Source of the DNA: Chryseobacterium sp. SC28
GTDB lineage: Bacteria > Bacteroidota > Bacteroidia > Flavobacteriales > Weeksellaceae
Reading direction: 5' to 3'
Assembly (NCBI RefSeq): GCF_003932955.1
Contig: NZ_QOVY01000001.1
Span: forward strand, 267,360 to 331,359
Length of the DNA: 64,000 nt
The notes under the pieces were generated by a model. The model worked only from the letters and a program-made list of their open reading frames with translations, made no database searches and was not told the DNA's origin. Below are positions 23,721 to 33,502 of this stretch, in pieces. Position numbers and translations under genes: made by a program. Position 1 is the first letter of the stretch. Every line of letters begins with the position of its first letter.

Positions 23721-26700
23721 ATGAGTTTTTTAAATACAGTTCTTAAAAGTTTTTTGGGAGACAAAAATCAGAAAGATCTTAAAGAAGTAAAAAAAGTTGT
23801 TACAAAAATAAAAGCTGCAGAACCCGCCATCCAAGAATTAACCGATGACGAGCTAAGGAACAAAACCACAGAGTTCAAAGAGAAAATCAAAGCTGCTACT
23901 GCCGATTTTACCTCCCAAATAGACCAAATCAACGAGCAGATAAAAAACTCAACCAACGTTGACGAGAAAGAAGCTCTTTTCAGCAGAATCGAGTCTCTTA
24001 AAAAAGAATCGTACGAAGTAGAAGAAAAAGTACTGGCAGAGATTCTGCCGGAAGCTTTCGCGCTAATAAAAGAAACCGCTCGGCGCTTGGCTCAGAACGG
24101 CGAAATCCGCGTAAAAGCAACCGCCAGAGATCGTGAATTGGCCGCCACAAAAGACTTTGTAGCCATAGAAGGCGACACCGCCATCTGGAAAAATCATTGG
24201 GATGCTGCAGGAACGGCAATCGTCTGGGACATGGTTCATTACGACACACAGTTCATCGGGGGCGTGGTGCTGCACGAAGGTAAAATTGCCGAGATGGCTA
24301 CCGGCGAGGGTAAAACACTGGTCGGCACCCTCCCGATCTACCTCAATGCGCTTCCCGGCCGCGGTGTTCACGTGGTAACCGTAAACGATTACTTGGCAAA
24401 ACGCGACTCGGCGTGGATGGGGCCATTGTACGAATTCCACGGTTTGACGATCGACTGTATCGATCTTCACCAGCCCAACTCCGATGCCCGGAGAAAAGCC
24501 TACCGCGCCGACATTACTTATGGTACCAATAATGAGTTCGGTTTCGATTACCTGCGAGACAATATGGTGACTTCCCCGGCCGAATTGGTCCAGAGAGAGT
24601 TGAACTTTGCCATCGTGGATGAGGTAGATTCTGTTTTGATTGACGACGCCAGAACACCATTGATCATTTCGGGACCGGTCCCTCAGGGCGACAGGCAGGA
24701 GTTTGACGTTCTAAAACCGTCTGTAGACCGAATCGTGGAAGTGCAGAAAAAAACCGTTTCTGCGATTTTCAACGAAGCCAAAAAACTAATCGCAGCCGGC
24801 AAAACCAAAGAAGGCGGCTTCAAATTGCTGCAAGCCTACAGAGGTCTGCCGAAAAGTAGACAACTGATCAAATTCTTGTCCGAAAGCGGCAACCGCGCCC
24901 TGCTTCAAAAAACCGAAGGCCAATATATGGCAGACAACAACCGCGATATGCCGATTGTGGATAAGGATCTCTATTTCGTCATCGATGAGAAAAATAACCA
25001 GATCGACCTGACGGATAAGGGTGTCGAATATATGTCTGCGGGTAACGAGGATCCTCAATTCTTCGTTTTGACAGACATCGCTACAGAAATAGCAGAGCTG
25101 GAAAAGAAAAACCTTCCGAAGGAAGAAGAATTCGCCGCCAAAGAAGAACTGTACCGCGATTTCGCAATAAAATCTGAACGCATCCACACCTTAAACCAGT
25201 TGCTCAAAGCCTATACATTGTTCGAAAAAGATGATGAATATGTGGTCATCGACGGCGAAGTGAAAATAGTAGATGAGCAGACCGGTCGTATTATGGAGGG
25301 GCGCCGCTATTCCGATGGACTGCACCAAGCCATCGAAGCTAAAGAAAATGTAAAAATAGAAGCCGCGACGCAGACTTTTGCAACCATTACCTTGCAGAAC
25401 TACTTCCGGATGTACAACAAACTGGCAGGAATGACCGGTACTGCGGAAACAGAAGCGGGCGAATTCTGGCAAATCTACAAGCTGGATGTAGTAGTAATCC
25501 CCACCAACAGACCCGTTCAAAGAGATGACAAACAAGATTTGGTTTTCAAAACCAATCGCGAAAAATACAATGCCGTAATCGAGGAAATCCAAAACTTAGT
25601 CGAAGCAGGAAGGCCTGTTTTGGTTGGTACTACCTCAGTGGAGATTTCCCAGCTATTATCGAGAGCGCTACAACTAAGGAAAATTCCGCATAATGTTCTC
25701 AATGCGAAGCTTCACAAGAAGGAGGCGGAGATCATAGCAGAAGCAGGCGGAGCCGGCGTGGTAACCATCGCAACCAATATGGCCGGAAGAGGAACGGATA
25801 TCAAACTGAGAGGCAACGTCAAAGAAAACGGCGGCCTGGCCATCATCGGCACAGAAAGACACGATTCCCGCCGCGTTGATAGGCAGCTCCGAGGTAGAGC
25901 GGGGCGGCAGGGCGATCCCGGAAGTTCTCAGTTCTATGTTTCCTTGGAGGATAATTTGATGCGCCTCTTCGGCTCGGAAAGAATTGCGAAAATGATGGAC
26001 AGAATGGGTCATAAAGAAGGCGAAGTGATTCAGCATTCTATGATTTCAAGATCTATCGAAAGAGCCCAGAAAAAAGTCGAGGAAAATAACTTCGGGATCC
26101 GAAAAAGATTATTGGAATATGACGATGTGATGAACAAACAGCGCGACGTCATCTACAAACGCCGCAGGAATGCCCTGTTCGGAGATCATTTAAAATACGA
26201 TATTGTCAATATGATCTACGATACGGCAGCAGCCATCGTTTCTCAGTCCAAAGCCACCGGGAATTATAAAGATTTCGAATTCGATCTCATCAAATTTTTC
26301 ACGATGGAATCGCCGGTGTCCGAAGCGGAATTTTCAAACACTCCGATTCCGGCTCTTACTGATATTGTGTTCAAAGCAGCGAAAGAAGATTATGATCTTA
26401 AACAGAATCTACTGAAGGAAAAAGCCTATCCGATCATCGAGAATGTATATCGTAATCAAGGATCGATGTTCAAAATGATCCAAGTACCTTTCACCGACGG
26501 CAGTAAAACAATGACCATCGTGACCGATTTGAAAGAAGCTTACGAAACCAAATGTGAATCCTTAATCACCGATTTCGAAAAAAATATTTCCCTAGCCATC
26601 ATCGATGAAAACTGGAAAACGCACTTGAGAGAGATGGACGATCTTCGCCGATCTTCGCAAGGCGCAGTGTACGAGCAAAAGGATCCTTTGGTAATTTACA

Positions 26701-26792
26701 AACAAGAGTCTTTCTATTTATTTAGCGAAATGGTGGAGAAAATAAACAAAGAAATCATATCGTTCTTGTATAAGGGCGAAATCCCGGCGTAG
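23721..26792 (+). CDS. secA: Preprotein translocase ATPase SecA
   Basis: A 1023-residue motor that pushes unfolded proteins through SecYEG. Walker A is [13 protein letters not shown], the DEAD-like box is [16 protein letters not shown], and the second motor half contains [10 protein letters not shown] and [13 protein letters not shown]. As in other Bacteroidota it is longer than the E. coli protein because of an insertion (about residues 330-420) in the first nucleotide-binding region. The C-terminus ends at FLYKGEIPA and lacks the zinc-binding CxCx8CH SecB/lipid linker. The leader carries a hairpin (GGTCGGC-ACAGA-GCTGACC, 23681-23699). Confidence 0.97.
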   Translation: MSFLNTVLKSFLGDKNQKDLKEVKKVVTKIKAAEPAIQELTDDELRNKTTEFKEKIKAATADFTSQIDQINEQIKNSTNVDEKEALFSRIESLKKESYEVEEKVLAEILPEAFALIKETARRLAQNGEIRVKATARDRELAATKDFVAIEGDTAIWKNHWDAAGTAIVWDMVHYDTQFIGGVVLHEGKIAEMATGEGKTLVGTLPIYLNALPGRGVHVVTVNDYLAKRDSAWMGPLYEFHGLTIDCIDLHQPNSDARRKAYRADITYGTNNEFGFDYLRDNMVTSPAELVQRELNFAIVDEVDSVLIDDARTPLIISGPVPQGDRQEFDVLKPSVDRIVEVQKKTVSAIFNEAKKLIAAGKTKEGGFKLLQAYRGLPKSRQLIKFLSESGNRALLQKTEGQYMADNNRDMPIVDKDLYFVIDEKNNQIDLTDKGVEYMSAGNEDPQFFVLTDIATEIAELEKKNLPKEEEFAAKEELYRDFAIKSERIHTLNQLLKAYTLFEKDDEYVVIDGEVKIVDEQTGRIMEGRRYSDGLHQAIEAKENVKIEAATQTFATITLQNYFRMYNKLAGMTGTAETEAGEFWQIYKLDVVVIPTNRPVQRDDKQDLVFKTNREKYNAVIEEIQNLVEAGRPVLVGTTSVEISQLLSRALQLRKIPHNVLNAKLHKKEAEIIAEAGGAGVVTIATNMAGRGTDIKLRGNVKENGGLAIIGTERHDSRRVDRQLRGRAGRQGDPGSSQFYVSLEDNLMRLFGSERIAKMMDRMGHKEGEVIQHSMISRSIERAQKKVEENNFGIRKRLLEYDDVMNKQRDVIYKRRRNALFGDHLKYDIVNMIYDTAAAIVSQSKATGNYKDFEFDLIKFFTMESPVSEAEFSNTPIPALTDIVFKAAKEDYDLKQNLLKEKAYPIIENVYRNQGSMFKMIQVPFTDGSKTMTIVTDLKEAYETKCESLITDFEKNISLAIIDENWKTHLREMDDLRRSSQGAVYEQKDPLVIYKQESFYLFSEMVEKINKEIISFLYKGEIPA

Positions 26793-26905
26793 AATCTTTT
26801 AATCCATACTTTTATTGTATTAGAAAAACATTTCAAAATTAACGACATATTAACCCAATATTAAATTCCTTTTTTCTAAATTTAAAGTCTTAAAAATTTT
26901 GATCG

Positions 26906-27877
26906 ATGTCATTAATTGATTTATCACGACAAATCGCCATTGGGATAGATATTGGCGGCACTAACACCAAATTCGGTTTGGTAAACCACCGCGGAGAGAT
27001 TCTCGCAAAAGGACAAATAAAAACCGAAGAATATAAACAAGTAGAAGATTTTATCAAGGCTTTGTATGTCAATATCAAGCCGCTCATCGATAAAGTTGGC
27101 AAAAACAAAACCTTAGACGGCATCGGCGTGGGCGCTCCCAACGCCAATTATTACAAAGGAACCATAGAATTGGCGCCCAATCTGCCTTGGAAGGGCGTCA
27201 TCCCATTTGCTGAATTGATGGTCAAAAAATTCGGCGTCCCCTGCAAAATGACCAACGACGCCAATGCAGCCGCAATGGGAGAAATGCTCTTTGGCGCAGC
27301 CAGAGGCATGAAAGATTTCATTATGATGACCCTCGGCACCGGCGTGGGAAGTGGTATCGTAGCCAATGGTAGTCTGATCTATGGTCACGACGGATTCGCA
27401 GGCGAACTTGGACATACCGTAGTAAAACCCGGAGGAAGGAAACACTGGAGCACAGGCTCAGAAGGCAGTTTGGAAGCTTATGCCTCGGCCACAGGAATCG
27501 CTATTACGGCGAAAAAATTCAGAGCCGAGTTTCCGGATTCTATGCTGAATCAATATCCCGAGGAAAACATCAATTCAAAAACCGTCCACGAATGCGCACT
27601 GAAAGGCGATCCCACGGCTATAGAGGTCTTCCGATATACCGGCCAGAAACTGGGTGAGGCATTGGCTAATTTCGTGATGTTCTCATCTCCGGAAGCCATT
27701 TTGTTATTCGGAGGGGTAATAAAAGCCGGGGACTTTCTCCTAAAACCTACCAAATTGCACATGGAAAGAAACCTGTTGCCGATTTTCCGGTCAAAAGTAA
27801 AATTGGTTTTCAGTGAACTGGACGAAGCCGATGCTGCCATTCTTGGGGCAAGTGCTCTTGTTTGGGAAAACAAATAA
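26906..27877 (+). CDS. ROK family kinase, glucokinase-like
   Basis: A 323-residue cytoplasmic sugar kinase. The phosphate-binding start GIDIGGTNTKFGL, the ATP motif TLGTGVGSGIV and GELGHTVVKP (H170) are typical of ROK glucokinases. The next element is unusual: the cysteine motif that binds zinc in most ROK proteins (CxCGxxGC) is replaced by KHWSTGSEGS (residues 179-188), so three of the four zinc ligands are missing. The fold may be held without metal. It follows secA by 113 bases and has no clear promoter; glucose is the probable but unproven substrate. Confidence 0.85.
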   Translation: MSLIDLSRQIAIGIDIGGTNTKFGLVNHRGEILAKGQIKTEEYKQVEDFIKALYVNIKPLIDKVGKNKTLDGIGVGAPNANYYKGTIELAPNLPWKGVIPFAELMVKKFGVPCKMTNDANAAAMGEMLFGAARGMKDFIMMTLGTGVGSGIVANGSLIYGHDGFAGELGHTVVKPGGRKHWSTGSEGSLEAYASATGIAITAKKFRAEFPDSMLNQYPEENINSKTVHECALKGDPTAIEVFRYTGQKLGEALANFVMFSSPEAILLFGGVIKAGDFLLKPTKLHMERNLLPIFRSKVKLVFSELDEADAAILGASALVWENK

Positions 27878-27976
27878 GCGGCATAGAAATTTTCTTAGAT
27901 CGCATTTTTCTAATAGGACTGATAATTGCTATTAATAATTCATAAAACTCAAAACTGTTTTTTTTGCGATCAAAAA

Positions 27977-28630
27977 ATGAAACATTCTTTGCTTATCATC
28001 TTAAGCTTTTTCCTTATCAACTGCAATGGACAGGAAAATAAATCAAAACCTATTACAAATCAAAAAATGGATAAAAACAATTTGGAATATGCCACCTTGG
28101 CAGGCGGATGTTTTTGGTGTGTGGAGAGTTGTTTCCACATGCTGAAAGGCGTGGAATCTGTAATTTCGGGATATTCGGGCGGTCATACGCAAAATCCTAC
28201 TTATCAAGAAGTTTGCACCGGAGATACCGGTCATGCTGAAGTGATCCAAATTGCCTTCGACCCCAAAATTATTTCCTACAAGCAATTGCTGGAAGTTTTC
28301 TGGTTTCTGCACAACCCGACCACGCTCAACAGACAAGGAAACGACATCGGAACGCAGTACAGATCAGCGATTTTCTACCATTCCGAGCAGCAAAAACAGG
28401 AAGCAGAGGAATCTATGAAAGCTTCTGAAGCCAGACAAGAATGGAAGGGGAAATATGTTACCGAGATCGTCCCCTTCAAAGAATTTTGGCCGGCAGAGGC
28501 TTACCATCAAGGATATTACGATGCCAATCCCAACCAGCCCTATTGCAGTGCGGTGGTGGGTCCTAAGATTCAGAAATTCAAAAAACATTTCGGGGCAATG
28601 GGCTGGCTAAAAGAAAAAATGGTACAATAA
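27977..28630 (+). CDS. msrA: Methionine sulfoxide reductase A, lipoprotein form
   Basis: A 217-residue reductase that repairs methionine-S-sulfoxide in proteins. The catalytic Cys is C45 in AGGCFWCVES; the C-terminal PYCSAVV probably holds the resolving Cys. Family blocks YSGGHTQNPTYQEVCTGDTG and AYHQGYY are intact. The start at 27977 gives a lipoprotein signal (LSFFLINC, Cys 16), so the enzyme is probably anchored on the periplasmic side and repairs envelope proteins. An in-frame upstream start (27926) would add a cysteine-containing stretch ahead of the signal and is unlikely. Confidence 0.92.
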   Translation: MKHSLLIILSFFLINCNGQENKSKPITNQKMDKNNLEYATLAGGCFWCVESCFHMLKGVESVISGYSGGHTQNPTYQEVCTGDTGHAEVIQIAFDPKIISYKQLLEVFWFLHNPTTLNRQGNDIGTQYRSAIFYHSEQQKQEAEESMKASEARQEWKGKYVTEIVPFKEFWPAEAYHQGYYDANPNQPYCSAVVGPKIQKFKKHFGAMGWLKEKMVQ

Positions 28631-28677
28631 TAATAACACAACTTGTATATTATTTGAACTAAAAAATTAGCTTTCTT

Positions 28678-29790
28678 TTAATTTACAAAAGGTTTGATAA
28701 TGCCCGTTGTAGAATCTCTATCTATTTTATAACCAAAATTGTACGTGATTCCAAATCCCAAAGTCTGTTTGCGCTGAAGTTTTTGAATCTGGTCATGATC
28801 GTAGGTCATATCGATTGTCACCACACCGGAGATATATTTGTTGAATTTGAGATTTAAGGTTCCGCTGTAATTGATATCGACTCTTTCTGTATGGTAAAGA
28901 TAGTTGCTGAAGAAATTGATTTGATTCACATAATTAATGTCCTTATAAATCTTAATTTTATAGAGGATATTGACCATCGCTCCCAACTCGGCACGCATAC
29001 TTTCTCCATCTCTTTCCAGACCGTAGTTGCCTTTTGTCTGCAATTTTTTATCGAGGACGAAAGTAAACTTTCCATTGACGGGGCGCACAATCACCTGAAA
29101 ATTTTCGTTGGGATTGTACGAAAATCCTAAACCGACATTCAGATAGCCGGGCGCCATGAATTTGGAAATCCGGTCGTCGTAAACCGGATCCGGGGTATTG
29201 GCATAATTATAACCGGGCGTAAACTGCGAAAGAAACTGAAATCCCGTAGAGAGATAGTAATGCTGCGCCAGTTCGTAGCCATAATTGGTCATTATATTGA
29301 TGTAATCATCGGTCTTTCGGGTCGATTGACCGGTGGAAGTCACAAATCCGTAGCCCAGCTGTATATTATTGTCGAGATAATGACGGTTCTTTTTGTAAAC
29401 AATATTATAGTTAACTTTTCCGATAATACCAATGTTATTGTTGCCGCCCGCATACCAGTTTGCAAATGAAGATTGGTTGAAAACCAAAGTATTTTGTCCA
29501 AAGAAAAACCACCGTCTTAGCGTGGGAAGATTGAGAATCGAAGACGGCGTGAGAGGACCGCTGTCAGCCGAATTAGAAACAAATACATTGCTTTCCACCA
29601 ACTTTACGGAATCATTTTTCAAGGAGGGGATGTTTACAATTTTGGGGTTGGCCAGGCTATCGAGATCAATAGCAACAGAGTCCCATCTTCTTTGAGCGAT
29701 AGAGTCAATTATTTTTTGATAATCCGTAACTTGCGCCTTAGAAAAAAAAACCATTGCGATGGCAAAAACAACCCATACCTTTTTCATCAA
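28678..29790 (-). CDS. DUF3078 family outer-membrane protein
   Basis: A 370-residue protein with a signal peptide (residues 1-19, ending FSKA) and a C-terminal barrel-like region. The motif NQSSFANWYAGGNNNIGI (about residues 103-120) is the hallmark of DUF3078, a Bacteroidota family predicted to be outer-membrane. It has regular alternating strands to the end (GFGITYNFGYKID). Function unknown. It has its own promoter with a good TTG-N18-TATTTTTG, and its stop is 48 bases from the convergent msrA stop. Confidence 0.85.
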   Translation of the reverse strand: MMKKVWVVFAIAMVFFSKAQVTDYQKIIDSIAQRRWDSVAIDLDSLANPKIVNIPSLKNDSVKLVESNVFVSNSADSGPLTPSSILNLPTLRRWFFFGQNTLVFNQSSFANWYAGGNNNIGIIGKVNYNIVYKKNRHYLDNNIQLGYGFVTSTGQSTRKTDDYINIMTNYGYELAQHYYLSTGFQFLSQFTPGYNYANTPDPVYDDRISKFMAPGYLNVGLGFSYNPNENFQVIVRPVNGKFTFVLDKKLQTKGNYGLERDGESMRAELGAMVNILYKIKIYKDINYVNQINFFSNYLYHTERVDINYSGTLNLKFNKYISGVVTIDMTYDHDQIQKLQRKQTLGFGITYNFGYKIDRDSTTGIIKPFVN

Positions 29791-29806
29791 TAAAAAAAAT
29801 TTTTCA

Positions 29807-29835
29807 CAAAAATAGGAAATCTAAAAGTTTAACAA
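29807..29835 (-). promoter_or_regulatory. Promoter of the DUF3078 gene
   Basis: On the minus strand TTG (29833-29835), an 18-base spacer, then TATTTTTG (29807-29814), close to consensus. The start of transcription would be about ten bases before the start codon. Confidence 0.7.
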
Positions 29836-29934
29836 AACTGACTTTATAACCAAATTCTCAATTATTGTCCGGCTTTTTACAGACAAAATTACCCTTTCGT
29901 TGCAAATGGCGGTATAATTGTGATTCTCCAATCG

Positions 29935-30708
29935 ATGTTTATGAGAACCTTTCATTTGAAAGCCTTTTTGGTTCCGATGGCAATGCTGGCACTGATGTGG
30001 ACTTTCTTCCTGCTTCAGAATCTCGGTTTTTTCGGAGGTTGCTACGGCGCCATCATTCCTTTGGTTCCCGAGGGTCTTCGCGGCGTCTTCTTTGCGCCTT
30101 TACTGCACGGCAATCTCAATCATATTCTCGGAAATTCTATGCCGATTGCTATCCTGCTTTTTTTGCTTTTTGAATTTTATCCCAAAATTGCCTTCAAAGT
30201 TTTCGCAATCGGATGGTTTGCCTCCGGATTGCTGGTCTGGATGCTGCCACCCATCGATATTCTCACGGGAAACTGGAATTACAACTGCATCATCGGCGCC
30301 AGTGGCCTGGTGTATATGTTGGCATTTTTTATTTTTTTCAGTGGTGTTTTCCGCTGGAATATGAGACTTCTCACGGTCTCGTTGCTCGTGGCGTTATACT
30401 ACGGAAGTTTGATCTGGGGAATCTTTCCAGAGGAGTTCTTTTCCGATCTGCCGGAGCCCAGTCGCATCAGTTGGCAATCCCATTTAGCCGGCAGCATTAC
30501 AGGCATTGTTCTGGCACTGGCATTCAGAAAACAGGGTGAAAAAAAAATTAAATATCTCTGGGAATATCCTGAGTATTACAATGAACGAGACGACAAGCTC
30601 TGGCAGGAGTACATCCACAATCACCCGGAAGACTTCGAAGAATTGCCCCAGCTGAAACCACACAATATTGGGGAATATCTGGATGAGATTCGGAAAAATG
30701 AAAAATAA
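29935..30708 (+). CDS. Rhomboid family intramembrane serine protease
   Basis: A 257-residue inner-membrane protein with about six hydrophobic segments. Catalytic features are visible: the oxyanion block PLLHGNLNHILGNSMPI, the serine motif CIIGASGLVYM and the histidine in WQSHLAGSITG. Rhomboids cleave membrane proteins within the bilayer; the target is unknown. The C-terminal tail of about 60 charged residues is cytoplasmic. I choose the ATG at 29935; 29941 is also possible, and the GTG at 29920 is less likely. dprA follows 29 bases later, probably in the same transcript. Confidence 0.86.
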   Translation: MFMRTFHLKAFLVPMAMLALMWTFFLLQNLGFFGGCYGAIIPLVPEGLRGVFFAPLLHGNLNHILGNSMPIAILLFLLFEFYPKIAFKVFAIGWFASGLLVWMLPPIDILTGNWNYNCIIGASGLVYMLAFFIFFSGVFRWNMRLLTVSLLVALYYGSLIWGIFPEEFFSDLPEPSRISWQSHLAGSITGIVLALAFRKQGEKKIKYLWEYPEYYNERDDKLWQEYIHNHPEDFEELPQLKPHNIGEYLDEIRKNEK

Positions 30709-30737
30709 TTTATAAATTGCTGTTCCACAAATGACTT

Positions 30738-31844
30738 ATGGTTTCTGAAAAATATCTTTACATCCTTGCATTGAAACAATGTAAAAACATTGGCAACGTC
30801 AATCTTAGAAAACTAATTTCACAAGTTGGATCTGCAAAAGAAGTTTGGGAATCTTCCCCAAAATCACTAATTTCTGTTTCCGGCATCGGCAAAAGCAGCG
30901 TCCAAGACATCGGGAATAAAGAATTTCTCGACAGGGCAGAAAAGGAAATCAATTTCTGCGAGAAAAACGGAATCAATATCGTTTCTCAAGAAGACGCACT
31001 CTACCCGCGTCATCTTCTGAATTGCGATGATGCACCCATTCTGTTGTTTTATAAAGGCAATTTGAATCCCGAGCTACATCCCGTGAGCATCGTCGGTACA
31101 AGGAAACTGACGCCGTATGGCAGACATTTCATTCAGGATCTAACGGCAGAATTATCTTCTTCCAAAGTCTGCACCATCAGCGGCTTGGCTTTGGGAGCAG
31201 ACTCCTGCGTTCATGAGGAATCGCTAAAAAATCAAATCCCGACGATGGCCATTTTAGCTCAAAGTCTGGATAAAATCTATCCCTCCACCAATAAAAATCT
31301 CGCCAAAAAAATTGTTGAAAACAAAGGCGCCCTAATTTCGGAGTATGCTTCCTTCGAAAAAATGGTAAAAGAAAGCTTCTTGCAACGCAATAGGATCATC
31401 GCCGGCTTCTCGCCGCAACTCATTGTGGTAGAAACTGCCTACGGAGGAGGATCCGTAACGACGGTGACTGCGGCCAACCTGTACAACAGAGATGTTTTTG
31501 CCTTGCCAGGAAAGATTACCGACGTGTACAGCCAGGGCTGCAACAGCCTGATAGCCAATAATAAGGCCGAATGTATTGTCGATGTCAAAACATTGATCAA
31601 AAACCTCAACTTCATGCCGCAACCAGAATTGTTCGCAGAACCAGAAGTCAAAATTAAAATAGACCCCTCAAGAAAAGATCATCTGAAGGTTTTGGAGATC
31701 ATTACGGGCAGCAAAAGCATTTCTCTCGATGAACTGGCAGAAAAATCCGGCATCCTGCACCATAAGTTGCTACCGATTTTACTCGATCTGGAGATTTATG
31801 GTTATGTCAAATGTCTTTCCGGACGACAATATCAATTGAATTAG
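30738..31844 (+). CDS. dprA: DNA-processing protein DprA
   Basis: A 368-residue cytoplasmic protein that loads RecA on incoming single-stranded DNA during natural transformation. The Rossmann-like core has VSIVGTRKLTPYGRHF, SGLALGADSCVHEESL and QRNRIIAGFSPQLIVVETAYGGGS. N-terminal residues 1-70 carry an HhH-like segment (LISVSGIGKSSVQDIGN), and a winged-helix domain is at the end (about 310-368). Length and layout fit. It follows a rhomboid gene by 29 bases. No other competence gene is in the window. Confidence 0.94.
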   Translation: MVSEKYLYILALKQCKNIGNVNLRKLISQVGSAKEVWESSPKSLISVSGIGKSSVQDIGNKEFLDRAEKEINFCEKNGINIVSQEDALYPRHLLNCDDAPILLFYKGNLNPELHPVSIVGTRKLTPYGRHFIQDLTAELSSSKVCTISGLALGADSCVHEESLKNQIPTMAILAQSLDKIYPSTNKNLAKKIVENKGALISEYASFEKMVKESFLQRNRIIAGFSPQLIVVETAYGGGSVTTVTAANLYNRDVFALPGKITDVYSQGCNSLIANNKAECIVDVKTLIKNLNFMPQPELFAEPEVKIKIDPSRKDHLKVLEIITGSKSISLDELAEKSGILHHKLLPILLDLEIYGYVKCLSGRQYQLN

Positions 31845-31978
31845 GAACGGCCTATTTCGGAAATATTGAACTAATCTATTATTAACTTCAAAATTCGGTA
31901 TCAGAAAAGATATAATTATACATTATGCAAATAATATCCGCAATATCATTAAATTTTTAATAAAAATCAAATTATTAC

Positions 31979-32008
31979 TTGCGAAATTCGAAAAAGAAAT
32001 TAAATTTG
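31979..32008 (+). promoter_or_regulatory. Promoter of gdhA
   Basis: TTG (31979-31981), 19-base spacer, TAAATTTG (32001-32008): full consensus. The start codon is 20 bases downstream, so the leader is very short. Confidence 0.75.
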
Positions 32009-32027
32009 TTGTCATAATCATATAATA

Positions 32028-33386
32028 ATGGAACACTATAACGTTGAGCAAAAGATTCAGGAATTTATGGCAAAAATCGAAGCCAAAAATCCAAATGAAC
32101 CGGAATTTATCCAAGCTGTAAAAGAAGTTGCAGTCACCGTGATTCCCTTCATTGCTACAAGAAAAGAGTACACCGGAATGAAACTGCTGGAAAGAATGGC
32201 AGAGCCGGAACGGGTGATTATTTTCCGGGTGCCTTGGATCGATGACAATGGCGAGATCCAAGTGAACAGAGGCTTCAGAATCCAAATGAATTCTGCAATT
32301 GGACCCTACAAGGGAGGCATCCGTTTTCACCCCACAGTGAATCTCAGCGTGCTGAAATTTCTTGCCTTTGAGCAAGTATTCAAAAACAGCTTAACGACAT
32401 TGCCAATGGGCGGCGGAAAAGGCGGTTCCGATTTCGACCCGCAAGGCAAATCCGATATGGAGGTTATGAGATTCTGCCAAGCATTTATGATGGAACTTTG
32501 CAAACACATCGGTCCGGAAACTGATGTACCGGCGGGCGACATCGGCGTGGGCGCAAGAGAAATCGGATATCTGTTCGGAATGTATAAAAAAATTCGGAAT
32601 GAATTTACCGGCGTGTTAACCGGTAAAGGATTGGCTTACGGCGGCTCGTTGATCCGCCCGGAAGCCACAGGATATGGTGTGGTTTACTTTGCCGAGCAAA
32701 TGCTGAAAACTATCGACGACAGCATCGAGGGCAAAACAGTAGCGGTTTCCGGTTTTGGAAATGTTGCTTGGGGCGTGATCAAAAAAACCAATGATCTTGG
32801 CGGAAAAGTCGTAACCATTTCCGGACCTGATGGCTATGTGTACGACAAGGACGGAATCTCCGGAGAAAAAATCGAATATCTTCTGGAAATGAGAGCCTCG
32901 GGTAACAACAGGGCAGAAGATTATCTTGCAAAATACCCCGAAGCTCAATTCTTTGCGGGACGAAGACCGTGGGAGGTAAAGTGCGATATTGCGTTCCCTT
33001 CTGCCACGCAAAACGAATTGGATCTGGAAGATGCAAAAACATTGGTAGCCAATGGTTGCATCTGCGTCACCGAGGCTGCGAATATGCCTTCGACCTTGGA
33101 TGCCATCAATTATTTCTTGGATAATAAAGTCCTGTTTTCTCCGGGAAAAGCGTCTAACGCGGGCGGTGTGGCCACTTCCGGATTGGAAATGACACAAAAT
33201 TCCATACGGCTCAACTGGTCTTCGGAAGAAGTGGATGCCCGATTAAAAGAAATTATGATCGGCATTCACAAAGCGTGCAGAGATTACGGAAAAGAAGAAG
33301 ACGGCTACGTCAACTACGTGAAAGGTGCTAATATCGCCGGCTTCGTGAAAGTTGCGGAAGCCATGCTGGCGCAAGGTTTGGTTTAA
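32028..33386 (+). CDS. gdhA: NADP-type glutamate dehydrogenase
   Basis: A 452-residue hexameric enzyme making glutamate from 2-oxoglutarate and ammonium. The glutamate-binding blocks are GPYKGGIRFHP and LTTLPMGGGKGGSDFDPQGKSD, with the catalytic aspartate region in VPAGDIGVGAREIGYL; the nucleotide fold is VAVSGFGNVAWGV. Length and sequence match the bacterial NADP-specific group, which is mostly biosynthetic. It is a single-gene transcript with a consensus promoter and a terminator. Confidence 0.96.
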   Translation: MEHYNVEQKIQEFMAKIEAKNPNEPEFIQAVKEVAVTVIPFIATRKEYTGMKLLERMAEPERVIIFRVPWIDDNGEIQVNRGFRIQMNSAIGPYKGGIRFHPTVNLSVLKFLAFEQVFKNSLTTLPMGGGKGGSDFDPQGKSDMEVMRFCQAFMMELCKHIGPETDVPAGDIGVGAREIGYLFGMYKKIRNEFTGVLTGKGLAYGGSLIRPEATGYGVVYFAEQMLKTIDDSIEGKTVAVSGFGNVAWGVIKKTNDLGGKVVTISGPDGYVYDKDGISGEKIEYLLEMRASGNNRAEDYLAKYPEAQFFAGRRPWEVKCDIAFPSATQNELDLEDAKTLVANGCICVTEAANMPSTLDAINYFLDNKVLFSPGKASNAGGVATSGLEMTQNSIRLNWSSEEVDARLKEIMIGIHKACRDYGKEEDGYVNYVKGANIAGFVKVAEAMLAQGLV

Positions 33387-33426
33387 CGATCGTTTTGATT
33401 TGACATTCGAAATTTAATTGATGATA

Positions 33427-33458
33427 AAATGCAGCTCCACAATCGGGCTGCATTTTTG
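33427..33458 (+). terminator. Terminator of gdhA
   Basis: AAATGCAGC (33427-33435) and GCTGCATTT (33447-33455) form a nine-pair perfect stem, followed by TT. Confidence 0.8.
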
Positions 33459-33502
33459 ATTCTAATGCCAGCAGATGCAGAGAAATTCGAGGTGGAGGGT
33501 AT

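Noticed and set aside
23721..26792. SecA frameshift or truncation because the zinc tail is missing
   Set aside because: The frame is continuous and ends in a normal last helix; absence of the zinc linker is common in SecA of several phyla.
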